Source: Novosphingobium fluoreni (GTDB lineage Bacteria; Pseudomonadota; Alphaproteobacteria; Sphingomonadales; Sphingomonadaceae). From it: DNA of 64,000 nucleotides. Position 1 is the first letter of the stretch. The number at the start of each line of letters is the position of its first letter. Positions 17,728 through 26,465 of this stretch are shown piece by piece. Where the stretch lies: the NCBI RefSeq assembly GCF_014196615.1, contig NZ_JACIDY010000001.1, forward strand, positions 620,001 to 684,000, written 5' to 3'. The position numbers and the translations under genes were made by a program. The notes under the pieces were generated by a model, which saw only the letters and a list, made by a program, of their open reading frames with translations, did not search any database and had not been told where the DNA came from.

Positions 17728-18066
17728 TCACCGCTGTTTCTTGGTGATCGTCGCGGTGAAGTCCGGATCCTTCTTCGCCACCCAGTCCACGAACTTGCGC
17801 ACGTTGGGGTTCAGCAGCAGGCCTTCCACGTCCATCCCGTGGCGCTGCAGTTCGGAGTTGGTGAAGTTGGCGATCAGGGTCTGCTGACAGATCGGGTGCA
17901 TCGGCACGACATCGCGGCCGCCGCGGCTTTTGGGCACGGGATGGTGCCACACGATCGTCTGGCCGGTCGGCCTGCCGCAGAGCCAGCAGGGGACGGGCGG
18001 TGGTGCGGTTTCCTCTTCCTGCGTTTCGGAATCGTCGTAGCCGCCCTTGCGGTGCTTACGGGCCAT
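17728..18066 (-). CDS. Small HNH-type nuclease domain protein
   Basis: The product is 112 residues. A charged N terminus is followed by CWLCGRPTG, then VWHHPVPKSRGGRDVVPMHP and a cysteine (HPICQQ), the Cys-x2-Cys / His-His / His-x2-Cys layout of a small zinc-bound HNH fold. Free-standing HNH proteins of this size are common in alphaproteobacteria; whether this one cuts DNA is not known. It lies 5 bases after the mnmA stop on the same strand, so it is probably cotranscribed with mnmA. Confidence 0.8.
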   Translation of the reverse strand: MARKHRKGGYDDSETQEEETAPPPVPCWLCGRPTGQTIVWHHPVPKSRGGRDVVPMHPICQQTLIANFTNSELQRHGMDVEGLLLNPNVRKFVDWVAKKDPDFTATITKKQR

Positions 18067-18071
18067 GCGGG

Positions 18072-19229
18072 TTACTCCTGAATCGCCGAAGTGGTGCCGG
18101 CGATCCAGCCGCCGCCCACCACGCGCTCGCCCGCGTAGATCACTGCGGCTTGTCCGGGGGCTACGCCATATTCTGGTTCGGCGAAGCGGATGGTCGTCGC
18201 CGCGCCATCGCCCAGCGGACCGTCCACCATCACCGGCACCGGTTTTGCCAGCGAACGGACCTTGGCGGTCAACGGGCCATCGGGCACCGGCCCGATGCGG
18301 TTGGTTTCATCGATCCGCGCCGCGCTGACGCCCAGCATCACTCGCGGGCCGACGAGGACGCGGCGACTGTCCGCCTCAATGCCCACGACATAGAGCGGCT
18401 GGGCCTGTCCGCCGATCTCCAGCCCCCGGCGCTGGCCCACGGTGTAGTGGATCACCCCGCGATGCGTGCCCAGCACCTCCCCGGTGGCGGCGTGGACGAT
18501 TTCGCCCGGCGCATCGGCTTCGGGGCGGATGGCGCGCACGATCTTGGCATAGTCACCATCGGGCACGAAGCAGATGTCCTGGCTGTCAGGCTTGGCGGCG
18601 TTGCGCAGACCTGCCGCTTCGGCCAGGCGGCGCACTTCGGGCTTGGGCAGGCCGCCCAGCGGAAAGCGCAGGAAATCCAGCTGCGCCTCGGTGGTGGCGT
18701 AGAGGAAATAGCTCTGGTCCCGCGCCGGATCGAGCGCGCGGTGCAATTCCGGGCCCGCCGCACCGATCACGCGGCGCACGTAGTGGCCGGTCGCCAGGCA
18801 ATCCGCGCCCAGATCGCGCGCCATGGCGAACAAGTCGGTGAACTTGGGCCCCATGTTGCAGCGGATGCACGGGATCGGCGTGCGCCCGGCCATGTAATCG
18901 TCAGCGAAGCGCTCCACCACGTCCTCGCGAAAGGCGCTTTCGTGATCGAAGACATAATGCGCGATGCCCAGGCGATCGGCCACGGCCCGCGCATCGCGAA
19001 TATCATCACCCGCGCAGCACGCGCCCTTGCGTCCGGTGGCGGCGCCATAGTCATACAATTGCAGGGTCACGCCGATCGTCTCGGCCCCGCTGGCGGCGGC
19101 GAGAGCGGCCACGACCGAGCTGTCCACCCCGCCGGACATGGCGACGACGATGCGCCGCGCACTCACCGGAGCGTGCATTTGGAACAGTTCGGCGAAATCC
19201 AGGCCGGCAATCTGGGATGCAGGAGTCAT
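18072..19229 (-). CDS. mnmA: tRNA-specific 2-thiouridylase MnmA
   Basis: MnmA activates U34 of tRNA Lys, Glu and Gln with ATP and installs sulfur delivered as a persulfide. The 385-residue protein shows the PP-loop SGGVDSS, the PCIRCN segment and the DSQDICF segment that supply the two catalytic cysteines, and the MnmA-specific GHYVRR. I chose the ATG at 19229 ([10 protein letters not shown]); an ATG at 19250 would add seven residues. An HNH-domain gene follows closely. tRNA-Gln in this window (anticodon CTG) is not its expected substrate, which is the UUG isoacceptor. Confidence 0.95.
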   Translation of the reverse strand: MTPASQIAGLDFAELFQMHAPVSARRIVVAMSGGVDSSVVAALAAASGAETIGVTLQLYDYGAATGRKGACCAGDDIRDARAVADRLGIAHYVFDHESAFREDVVERFADDYMAGRTPIPCIRCNMGPKFTDLFAMARDLGADCLATGHYVRRVIGAAGPELHRALDPARDQSYFLYATTEAQLDFLRFPLGGLPKPEVRRLAEAAGLRNAAKPDSQDICFVPDGDYAKIVRAIRPEADAPGEIVHAATGEVLGTHRGVIHYTVGQRRGLEIGGQAQPLYVVGIEADSRRVLVGPRVMLGVSAARIDETNRIGPVPDGPLTAKVRSLAKPVPVMVDGPLGDGAATTIRFAEPEYGVAPGQAAVIYAGERVVGGGWIAGTTSAIQE

Positions 19230-19385
19230 CCGCGCGCCATAGCCGGTCATGCCGCATTTGGCCAATCTACGCGATTTTGCGGATGCACCGGGCAAGCAAT
19301 CGCGGCCCATGGCGCAAGTATCCTAAATAACGGGTAAATCCGGAGTTTACCGGCTCTTGACCATAGCGGGTGTAGAGCCGGTCGC

Positions 19386-19709
19386 ATGGACATGTCGCTA
19401 AACCTTGACGGGATGGTCCCGGTTTTTGCCGGAGATCCGCCAGCCGTCCGCCCCGTGCATCCACGGTGGCCGGATCTGCTGGCTCGAATGGTCGCGTCGC
19501 GGGAGGCAAGTGCCTCTATCGCAAGGGAAACAAGGAGAGGCGCTGTTGTGATGCAGGGCAGTTTCGATGAATTCACGGCAGCCTGCCTGGCCAGCTTTCC
19601 GCGCTTTCGGCACCTTTCTGTTAACCCAATCAATTCAGCCAATCGCAAGTCCGGCGGGATCATAGCCTCACCCGTCGCCGGCGTAACCAGAACCGGTGGG
19701 CGAGGGTAA
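19386..19709 (+). CDS. Small hypothetical protein upstream of sciP
   Basis: This 107-residue protein has no signal peptide or membrane helix and no domain I recognise. It has a Pro/Trp-containing N terminus (PVHPRWPDLLARMVASREA) and a basic C-terminal third ending in Gly/Arg. It stops 2 bases before the sciP start codon, so the two are almost certainly one operon. The weak TTGACC at about 19357 could be part of its promoter. Coding status rests on the tight spacing with sciP and similar codon use. Confidence 0.6.
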   Translation: MDMSLNLDGMVPVFAGDPPAVRPVHPRWPDLLARMVASREASASIARETRRGAVVMQGSFDEFTAACLASFPRFRHLSVNPINSANRKSGGIIASPVAGVTRTGGRG

Positions 19710-19711
19710 CG

Positions 19712-20011
19712 ATGATCGAAAACCAGAAAATCCGGCCGGCGCAAGTGATCGGCCCACTCGGTGAGCCGCTTACGCTGGACTCCCTGCCGCCGCCCAGCAC
19801 CACGCGCTGGGTCGTGCGCCGCAAGGCCGAAGTGGTCGCCGCGGTGAACGGCGGGCTGCTGTCGATCGACGATGTGTGCGAGCGCTACCAGTTGACGCTG
19901 GAAGAGTTCGCTTCATGGCAACGCGCGGTCGATCGCTCGGGCATGCAGGGCCTGCGGGTCACCCGCATCCAGCACTATCGCGACCTTTACGAGCGTCAGC
20001 AGAAGTATTGA
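19712..20011 (+). CDS. sciP: CtrA inhibitor SciP (DUF1153)
   Basis: SciP is a small helix-turn-helix protein that, in Caulobacter, binds at CtrA-dependent promoters and blocks CtrA from recruiting RNA polymerase early in the cell cycle. The 99-residue product keeps the family core nearly unchanged: RWVVRRKAEVVAAVNGGLLS, then DVCERYQLTLEEFASWQRAV and LRVTRIQHYR. It has a GAGGG ribosome-binding sequence and is preceded by a 107-residue gene 2 bases away. CtrA itself is not in the window. Confidence 0.93.
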   Translation: MIENQKIRPAQVIGPLGEPLTLDSLPPPSTTRWVVRRKAEVVAAVNGGLLSIDDVCERYQLTLEEFASWQRAVDRSGMQGLRVTRIQHYRDLYERQQKY

Positions 20012-20018
20012 TGCAGTC

Positions 20019-20042
20019 CTTGTCCCGTGATCGCGGGACAAG
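20019..20042 (+). terminator. Hairpin directly after sciP
   Basis: A perfect 9-bp stem (CTTGTCCCG with CGGGACAAG) and a 6-base loop begin 7 bases after the sciP stop. There is no T run, so it may be a repeat of the GTCCCGG family or a factor-dependent end rather than a true intrinsic terminator. Confidence 0.5.
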
Positions 20043-20314
20043 TGCAAGATGACGGAATGGCGGTTGCTGGCAAAGCGGGCCGCCATTTCTGATTCCAGAG
20101 TGCGATCGTGGCGAAAAAACCACGCTGCCATCGACGTTCGTCGATCGCAGAAGGCGTGTTTCGACTTCCTGTTTGCCACTGCAAGGCCCCGGGTCTATGC
20201 CGCCACGCATGGAATCTGCCGGTGCGGGCAGGGCTTGCGGCCGATCGTGGCGCGCCTTAGCAGCACTGGCTTGCAGCGGCGTCGGGATGGCTCGGCGCGG
20301 CCCGGGTAGCAAGC
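20043..20314. other. Gene-free spacer between sciP and the RND operon
   Basis: Reading frames here are open for up to about 86 codons but have the codon use of shadow frames and no ribosome-binding sequence. I see no repeat, RNA or clear promoter. It must hold the promoter of the RND pump genes. Confidence 0.5.
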
Positions 20315-21532
20315 ATGAACTACGACACGAAGATCGACACGCCCGGCAGCCTTGAAGCTGACGCTGATGCGCGTGTGATCGAGGTGCATCACCTGGATGA
20401 CACGGCAGAGCGTCCGTCCCGTCGGCGGCTCTGGCTGATCGGCGGCGCGGTGGTGCTGGTGTTGCTGGTGGCATGGCTGCTGATGCGTTCGCGCGATGAC
20501 AAGCCGGTCGATCCCAATGCCGGCGCGCAAGTGCCCGTGGTCAGCGTGTCCGCGCCTGGCCGAGCCTCGATCGCGGGTGAGATCACCGGCACCGGCTCGA
20601 TCGCCGCCCGGCGGGAGATGCCCGTGGGTGCCGTGGGCGAAGGCGGCCAGGTCGTCAGCGTGCTGGTCGATGCCGGGGACTGGGTGCGCAAGGGCCAGCC
20701 GCTCGCGGTGATAGATCGTTCGGTGCAAGTGGAGCAGGCCGCCAGCTTGGCCGCGCAAGTCGATGTCGCCGCTGCCGACGCGCGGCTGGCGCAAGCCAAC
20801 CTCGATCGCGCCTCGCAGCTGGTTTCGCGCGGGTTCATTTCCAAAGCCAACATTGATCAGCTGACCGCCACGCGCGATGCCGCCAATGCCCGCGTGAAAG
20901 TGGCGCGGGCGCAGCTGGCGGAAGCGCGGGCGCGCAACAATCGGCTCAACATCGTCGCGCCCGAGGCCGGCCTGGTGCTGACCCGCGCGGTCGAGGCGGG
21001 GCAAGTCGTCACCGGCGGCAGCGGCGTCCTGTTCCGCATCGCCAAGGGCGGCGAGATGGAAATGATCGCGCGCCTTTCCGAGGACGATCTGGCCAAGCTG
21101 TCGGTCGGCGTGCCCGCGCAAGTCACGCCGGTCGGCTCTGACCGCGCCTTCGCCGGGCAGGTCTGGCAATTGTCGCCCGTGGTGGACCAGCAGGACCGCC
21201 AGGGCGTGGCCCGCGTCTCGCTGAACTATTCGCCTGATCTGCGGCCCGGCGGCTTTGCCACCGCCCGCATCACCTCGGGCAACGTCGTCGCCCCGCGCCT
21301 GCCGGAATCCGCCATCCTCAGCGATGACAAGGGCGCGTTCGTCTATGTCGTCAACAAGGACAGCCGGGTGGAGCGCCGCGCGGTGCGCACCGGCGTCGTC
21401 ACCGCCGAAGGCATCGCCATCGTCGATGGCTTGAGCGGTACCGAGCGCGTGGTGCTGCGCGCGGGCGGTTTCCTCAATCCCGGAGACAAGGTGAAGGCCC
21501 GCCGTGTCGGGCAGGGCGGTCAGGCGGACTGA
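20315..21532 (+). CDS. RND efflux pump periplasmic adaptor subunit (HlyD family)
   Basis: The 405-residue membrane fusion protein links an inner-membrane RND pump to an outer-membrane channel. A cytoplasmic N terminus of about 36 residues is followed by one membrane helix (LWLIGGAVVLVLLVAWLLM), then the lipoyl half-domains (about 100-130 and 205-225), an alpha-helical hairpin between them, and a beta-barrel and membrane-proximal region. It lies 3 bases before the permease gene. No outer-membrane TolC-type gene or local regulator is adjacent, so the channel is encoded elsewhere. Substrates cannot be read from the sequence. Confidence 0.93.
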   Translation: MNYDTKIDTPGSLEADADARVIEVHHLDDTAERPSRRRLWLIGGAVVLVLLVAWLLMRSRDDKPVDPNAGAQVPVVSVSAPGRASIAGEITGTGSIAARREMPVGAVGEGGQVVSVLVDAGDWVRKGQPLAVIDRSVQVEQAASLAAQVDVAAADARLAQANLDRASQLVSRGFISKANIDQLTATRDAANARVKVARAQLAEARARNNRLNIVAPEAGLVLTRAVEAGQVVTGGSGVLFRIAKGGEMEMIARLSEDDLAKLSVGVPAQVTPVGSDRAFAGQVWQLSPVVDQQDRQGVARVSLNYSPDLRPGGFATARITSGNVVAPRLPESAILSDDKGAFVYVVNKDSRVERRAVRTGVVTAEGIAIVDGLSGTERVVLRAGGFLNPGDKVKARRVGQGGQAD

Positions 21533-21535
21533 GCC

Positions 21536-24500
21536 ATGGGCATGCGCAACATATCGGCATGGTCGATCCGCAATCCGATCATCCCGATCGTGTTCTTCCT
21601 GGGCCTGTTGGTGGCCGGCATCGTCTCGTTCATGCGCATGGACGTGAACAACATGCCGGACGTCGAATTTCCCGGCGTGATCGTCCAGGTCTCGCAGCCC
21701 GGCGCCGCGCCGACCGAGATCGAGACGCAGATCACGCAGATCGTGGAAGGGGCGGTCCGCTCCATCCCCGGCATCGAATCCATCCAGTCCACCGCCTCCG
21801 AAGGCAGTTCGCAGACGCTGGTGTTCTTCAACGTCGGCACCAACCCCGATGTCGCCACCAATCAGGTGAAGAACGCGGTCGATCAGGTCCGCTCGCAGCT
21901 GCCTGAAGGCATTCTGGAGCCGCAGGTCACCAAGATCGAGGCGGGCGGCGGCGGTTCCATCGCCTACTTCGCGGTCAGTGCCGATGACATGACGATGGAG
22001 CAGCTCAGCTGGTTCATCGATGATACCGTGGCCAAGAGCCTGCTGGGCGTGCCTGGCCTGGCCAAAGTGGAGCGCAACGGCGGCGTCGATCGCGAAATCC
22101 GCGTGGTCATGGAGCCGGACCGCATGCAGTCGCTGGGCGTCACCGCGCGTGACGTGAACAACGTGCTGCGCGCCACCAACGTGGACGCGGCGGGCGGCAA
22201 GGCCGAAATCGCCGGATCGCGCCAGTCCGTGCGCGTGCTGGGCAATGCCAGCGATGCCTACGCCCTGTCGCAGACGCGCCTCAACCTGGGCAACGGCCGC
22301 TCGGTGAAGCTGGGCGATGTCGCCCATGTGAGCGACGGTTATTCCGAGCAGGTGCGCATCGCCAAGCTGAACGGGCGCGAAGTGGTGACCTTCGGGTTCG
22401 AGCGTGCGCTCGGCGCCTCCGAAGTCACCGTCTACGAAGGCGCGATGCAGAAGCTGGACGCCATCAAGAAGGAGAACCCGGAGGTTCACTTCACCCAGCT
22501 GTTCACCACCGTGGATTACACCAAGGACCAGTACACCAGCTCGATGGAAGCACTGGTGGAAGGCGCGGTGCTGGCGATCGTGATCGTCTATCTGTTCCTG
22601 CGCGATTGGCGCGCGACGATGATCTCCGCGCTGGCGATCCCACTTTCCGCGATCCCGACATTCTGGTTCATGGATCTGCTGGGCTTCACGCTCAACTTTC
22701 TGTCGCTTCTCGCGCTCAGCCTGGTGGCGGGGGTGCTGGTGGACGATGCCATCGTCGAGATCGAGAATATCGTGCGCCATATGCGCATGGGCAAATCGGC
22801 CTATCAGGCTTCGATCGACGCGGCGGACGAGATCGGGCTGGCGGTGGTCGCCACCACGTTCTCGATCGTGGCGGTGTTCCTGCCGGTGGGCCTGATGCCG
22901 GGCATTCCGGGACAGTTTTTCAAGGCTTTCGGCCTGACCGTGGTCGCCGCGGTGCTGATGAGCCTTGCCGTCGCACGCGTGATCACGCCGATGGTGGCGG
23001 CCTATTTCCTGAAAGCCCACGGCCACGCCGAGCATGGCGGCGGCAAGGCGATGGACTGGTATTTGCGCGTGCTGGGCTGGACGCTGGATTCGCGCGAGTC
23101 CCACCGCCTGCGCGCCCGGGTGCGGCGCGCGCCTTCACGGGTGTGGTTCTATCCGCTTGGCTTGCTGCTGCTGCTGGCGATTCTGGGCGCGGGCATCGGC
23201 GCGGCGCTGAGCGTGTTCCAGATCGTGGACAAGGGCCTGCGCGGCATCGGCTTCGATCGCACGGCCTTCATCCTCTCGGCGGTGATTGCGCCGATCGTGA
23301 CGCCGCTGGTCGTGCTGCTGCTGGGCAAGCTGGCGCGCGCGATGGTCGGCGTGCTTGGCGCGTTCGGCCGCTGGTACAGCTATCTGACCGATCGCGTGGC
23401 CGCCCGGATGCGGGATCATCGCTTCTATGCGTTTTGTGCCGGGATCTACGCCCTGGTCGTCACCTTCGCGTTGCTGGCGGGCGCGCCACAGCAGTTCCAG
23501 CCCAACACCAACGAGGACACCAGCCGCGTCAACATCGAGATGGTGCCGGGCACGACGATCCAACAGACCTCCGCCGTGGCCACCCGCGTCACCCGCCTGA
23601 TCGAGGCACAGCCCGAGGTGAAGCTGGTGATGCAGGCCGCGCGCGAAGGGGCAGGCACGCTCTACATCACCCTGAAGCCCGCCAATGAGCGCGAGGCGAC
23701 GAGCATCCAGTTCGAGCGGCGGCTGGCCCCGCAGCTCCAGCAGATCCCGGACGCGCGGGTAAGCTTCGCCACGCAATCGGGCGGGTTCGGTTCGGGCCGG
23801 GATATCTCGGTCATGCTGTCGGGCAGCAATCCCGACCAGCTTCAGGCCGCGGCGCAGACGCTGGTGGAGCAGATGCGCGCCGTTCCGGGCGTGGTCGCCC
23901 CGCGCATCGCCGCGGACCTCAAGCGGCCGGAACTGGTCGTCGTGCCCCGGCTCGATCTGGCGGCGCAGCTGGGCGTCACCACCGCCTCGCTCAGCCAGAC
24001 GATCCGTATCGCCACACTGGGTGAGATCGACCAGAACGCCGCCAAGTTCTCTCTGACCGACCGGCAAGTGCCGATCCGCGTGATCCTGCCCGCCAGTTCG
24101 CGCCGCGATCTTGCCACGATCGAGAACCTGCCGGTGCCCACCGCCACCGGCGGATCGGTGCCGCTCAGCCGCGTCGCCGAGATCCGCTTCGGCGCGGGGC
24201 CGACGCAGATCCAGCGCTACAACCAGGCACGGCGCATCTTCGTGGGCGCGGACCTTGGCCCCGGCCAAGTGAAGGGCCCGGTAATGGAAGCGATCCAGAA
24301 GCTGCCGATAATGCAGGACCTGCCCACCGGCGTATCCAACGCCCCCGTGGGTGAGGACAAGTGGCAGGGCGAGATGATCAACAGCTTCATCGTCGCCGTG
24401 GTCAGCGGTATCTTCCTGGTCTTCGCGGTGCTGGTGCTGCTGTACAAGCGGTTCGTCTCGCCGCTGGTCAACATGGCCTCGCTCCTGCTGGCGCCCTTGG

Positions 24501-24970
24501 GCGGATTGCTGGCGCTGACGATCCTGGGAGAGCCGGTCTCGATGCCGGTCTATATCGGCTTGCTGATGCTGCTGGGCATCGTCGCCAAGAACTCGATCCT
24601 GCTGATCGACTTCGCGCTGGAAGAGATGGAGCGCGGCGTGGACAAGACGGAGGCGATCATCGATGCGGGGCGCAAGCGCGCGCAGCCGATCGTGATGACC
24701 ACCGTGGCGATGACCGCGGGCATGGTGCCCACCGCGCTCTCGATCTCGGGCGACGGCGCGTTCCGCCAGCCGATGGGCGTCACCGTGATCGGCGGCCTCG
24801 TGCTGTCCACGATCCTGACGCTGGTGATCGTGCCTGCCGCCTTCAGCCTGGCGGACGGCTTCGAGAAGCGCATCGGCCCCAAGCTGCGCCGCACCTTCCT
24901 GACGTTCGACCCCAAGCTGCACGGCGAATCGCGCCCGCTCGGGGCCGGGGGGACCCTTCCGGCCGAATAG
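21536..24970 (+). CDS. RND family efflux permease (HAE1/AcrB-like) with a long central insertion
   Basis: The 1144-residue inner-membrane proton antiporter has the duplicated RND layout. The proton relay is present: adjacent aspartates in GVLVDDAIVEIENI (TM4) and the lysine in GIVAKNSILLIDFA (TM10). It is about 90-100 residues longer than AcrB. The excess lies between TM6 (ending near residue 495) and TM7 (starting near 630), where two further hydrophobic stretches occur (WFYPLGLLLLLAILGAGIGA and a second near residue 582). It follows the adaptor gene by 3 bases and probably exports drugs, solvents or other small hydrophobic compounds. Confidence 0.93.
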   Translation: MGMRNISAWSIRNPIIPIVFFLGLLVAGIVSFMRMDVNNMPDVEFPGVIVQVSQPGAAPTEIETQITQIVEGAVRSIPGIESIQSTASEGSSQTLVFFNVGTNPDVATNQVKNAVDQVRSQLPEGILEPQVTKIEAGGGGSIAYFAVSADDMTMEQLSWFIDDTVAKSLLGVPGLAKVERNGGVDREIRVVMEPDRMQSLGVTARDVNNVLRATNVDAAGGKAEIAGSRQSVRVLGNASDAYALSQTRLNLGNGRSVKLGDVAHVSDGYSEQVRIAKLNGREVVTFGFERALGASEVTVYEGAMQKLDAIKKENPEVHFTQLFTTVDYTKDQYTSSMEALVEGAVLAIVIVYLFLRDWRATMISALAIPLSAIPTFWFMDLLGFTLNFLSLLALSLVAGVLVDDAIVEIENIVRHMRMGKSAYQASIDAADEIGLAVVATTFSIVAVFLPVGLMPGIPGQFFKAFGLTVVAAVLMSLAVARVITPMVAAYFLKAHGHAEHGGGKAMDWYLRVLGWTLDSRESHRLRARVRRAPSRVWFYPLGLLLLLAILGAGIGAALSVFQIVDKGLRGIGFDRTAFILSAVIAPIVTPLVVLLLGKLARAMVGVLGAFGRWYSYLTDRVAARMRDHRFYAFCAGIYALVVTFALLAGAPQQFQPNTNEDTSRVNIEMVPGTTIQQTSAVATRVTRLIEAQPEVKLVMQAAREGAGTLYITLKPANEREATSIQFERRLAPQLQQIPDARVSFATQSGGFGSGRDISVMLSGSNPDQLQAAAQTLVEQMRAVPGVVAPRIAADLKRPELVVVPRLDLAAQLGVTTASLSQTIRIATLGEIDQNAAKFSLTDRQVPIRVILPASSRRDLATIENLPVPTATGGSVPLSRVAEIRFGAGPTQIQRYNQARRIFVGADLGPGQVKGPVMEAIQKLPIMQDLPTGVSNAPVGEDKWQGEMINSFIVAVVSGIFLVFAVLVLLYKRFVSPLVNMASLLLAPLGGLLALTILGEPVSMPVYIGLLMLLGIVAKNSILLIDFALEEMERGVDKTEAIIDAGRKRAQPIVMTTVAMTAGMVPTALSISGDGAFRQPMGVTVIGGLVLSTILTLVIVPAAFSLADGFEKRIGPKLRRTFLTFDPKLHGESRPLGAGGTLPAE

Positions 24971-25020
24971 GCGTTTAGCGGCGGATGACGGGGCTGTTTG
25001 GCAAAAGCGAGGAAGGTCGT

Positions 25021-25170
25021 TTCGCGCAGAGGCGTAGAGGCGCAGGGATGACGTATCCGGCCGTAAGGCCATTCGATACGCCAATAGCACGGCTTGCCGC
25101 GCCCGATGATCGAAAAGCCGGCTTTACCGCAAGCGCTGCATCTCTCCGCGCCTCCGCGCCTCTGCGCGAA
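25021..25170. repeat. Long inverted-repeat element (GCGCAGAGG type), copy 2
   Basis: Arms of 28 bases (25021-25048 and 25143-25170) match with 4 mismatches and carry the same GCGCAGAGGCG motif as copy 1. The loop shares short blocks with copy 1 only when read on the other strand (a GGCCTTACGGCC palindrome and a GCGGTAAAGCCGGCTT block), so it is inserted in the opposite direction. Like copy 1 it lies just before a start codon, that of the DUF445 gene at 25206. Confidence 0.82.
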
Positions 25171-25205
25171 CCCGTCTTTTCTTCCATCATCGTCGACGTC
25201 CGCTG

Positions 25206-26465
25206 ATGTCGGCCAACACAAACCGAACCGGGCCATCTCCCGATCGTGCCCGCGTGATGCGCCGCACCGCCACCGGGCTGCTGCTGTTGATGGCCGCCGC
25301 TTTCGTCGCCCTGCAGCTGCTGCGCGGAAGCCATCCGGCCTGGGGATACGCGATCGCCTTTACCGAGGCGGCGATGGTGGGCGGGTTGGCGGACTGGTTC
25401 GCCGTCACCGCGCTGTTCCGCCATCCGCTGGGCCTTCCGATCCCGCATACCGCGATCATCCCGACCAACAAGGACCGCATCGCCGATACCATGGCGGTGT
25501 TCCTGAAGGACAATTTCCTGACGCCGCAAGTCGTGGCGCGGCGGCTCGTCGGGTTCAACCTCGCCGCCGCGGCGGGCACATTCCTTGCCGACCCGGACCG
25601 GAGCGGGCAATCGCGGCTGCGCGCGGGCGCGGCCAACTTGCTGGCCGACGTGCTGGAATCGCTCGACCCCGAACGGCTCGGCACCCAGGTCCGCGCCGGG
25701 CTGGTGCATCAGCTGGAAAAGATCGAGCTGTCGCCGCTGCTGGGCCAGATGCTCAGCGCCGCGATCGCCGACCGGCGACACCTGCCCTTGCTGGAAGGGG
25801 CGATCCGCTGGGCGGGCAATGCGCTGGAAGCCAACGAAGACCTGGTGCGCGCGATGATCCGCGAGCGGGCCAATTCGCTGCTGCGCTTTGCCGGGCTCGA
25901 CACCCGCCTCGCCAATGCGGTGCTGGACGGGCTGTACAAGCTGCTGGCGGAAATGGTGGTGCAGCCTGACCATCCGCTGAAGCTGAAGATCGAGACGATG
26001 ATGGAGGAGCTGGCGCATAACCTGGTCCACGATCCCGCCACGCGCCTGAAGGTGGAGCGCGCCAAGCTGGACCTGCTGGCCAATCCCGCCGTCAGCGAAT
26101 GGTGGCAAAGCGTGTGGGAGCGGCTGCGGCGATCCCTGATCGAGGCGGCGCGCAATCCCGATACCGCGCTGGGCACGCGCATCACCGGCATGTTGGGAGA
26201 GCTGGGGCAGGCCTTGCGGCAGGACCCGGCGCTGCAATTGCAGATCAACCGTTTCGCGCGCCGCACGCTGGTGGGCGTCGTCTCCCGCTATGGCGACGAG
26301 ATCGTACGCATCGTGTCGGAAACGGTGAAGCGCTGGGACGCGCACACCGTCACCGCCCGGATCGAGGGTGCGGTGGGGCGCGACTTGCAGTTCATCCGCA
26401 TCAACGGCACGCTGGTGGGGGGGCTGTTCGGCCTTGCCATTCATGCCGTGGAGCGCTTTTTGTGA
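25206..26465 (+). CDS. DUF445 family membrane protein (YjiN-like)
   Basis: The 419-residue protein has an N-terminal membrane helix (LLLLMAAAFVALQLL), the DUF445 signature AMVGGLADWFAVTALFRHPL with IPHTAIIPTNKDRIA, a long amphipathic helical region, and a C-terminal membrane helix (LVGGLFGLAIHAVERFL). The family is widespread in bacteria with no settled role. The last codons overlap the start of a GNAT gene. A repeat element fills its upstream region. Confidence 0.88.
   Translation: MSANTNRTGPSPDRARVMRRTATGLLLLMAAAFVALQLLRGSHPAWGYAIAFTEAAMVGGLADWFAVTALFRHPLGLPIPHTAIIPTNKDRIADTMAVFLKDNFLTPQVVARRLVGFNLAAAAGTFLADPDRSGQSRLRAGAANLLADVLESLDPERLGTQVRAGLVHQLEKIELSPLLGQMLSAAIADRRHLPLLEGAIRWAGNALEANEDLVRAMIRERANSLLRFAGLDTRLANAVLDGLYKLLAEMVVQPDHPLKLKIETMMEELAHNLVHDPATRLKVERAKLDLLANPAVSEWWQSVWERLRRSLIEAARNPDTALGTRITGMLGELGQALRQDPALQLQINRFARRTLVGVVSRYGDEIVRIVSETVKRWDAHTVTARIEGAVGRDLQFIRINGTLVGGLFGLAIHAVERFL

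Noticed and set aside
17306..17950. 215 extra in-frame codons upstream of the serine-hydrolase-like lipoprotein
   Set aside because: A lipoprotein signal begins at 17305 and the upstream part is Arg/Gln/His-rich and overlaps the divergent small membrane protein gene.
20195..23104. A 969-codon open frame on the minus strand opposite the RND operon
   Set aside because: It is His/Arg/Gln/Asp-rich, the usual composition of an antisense shadow in high-GC DNA, and lies opposite two clear genes.
23135..25090. A 651-codon minus-strand open frame
   Set aside because: Shadow of the RND permease with no recognisable domain and biased composition.
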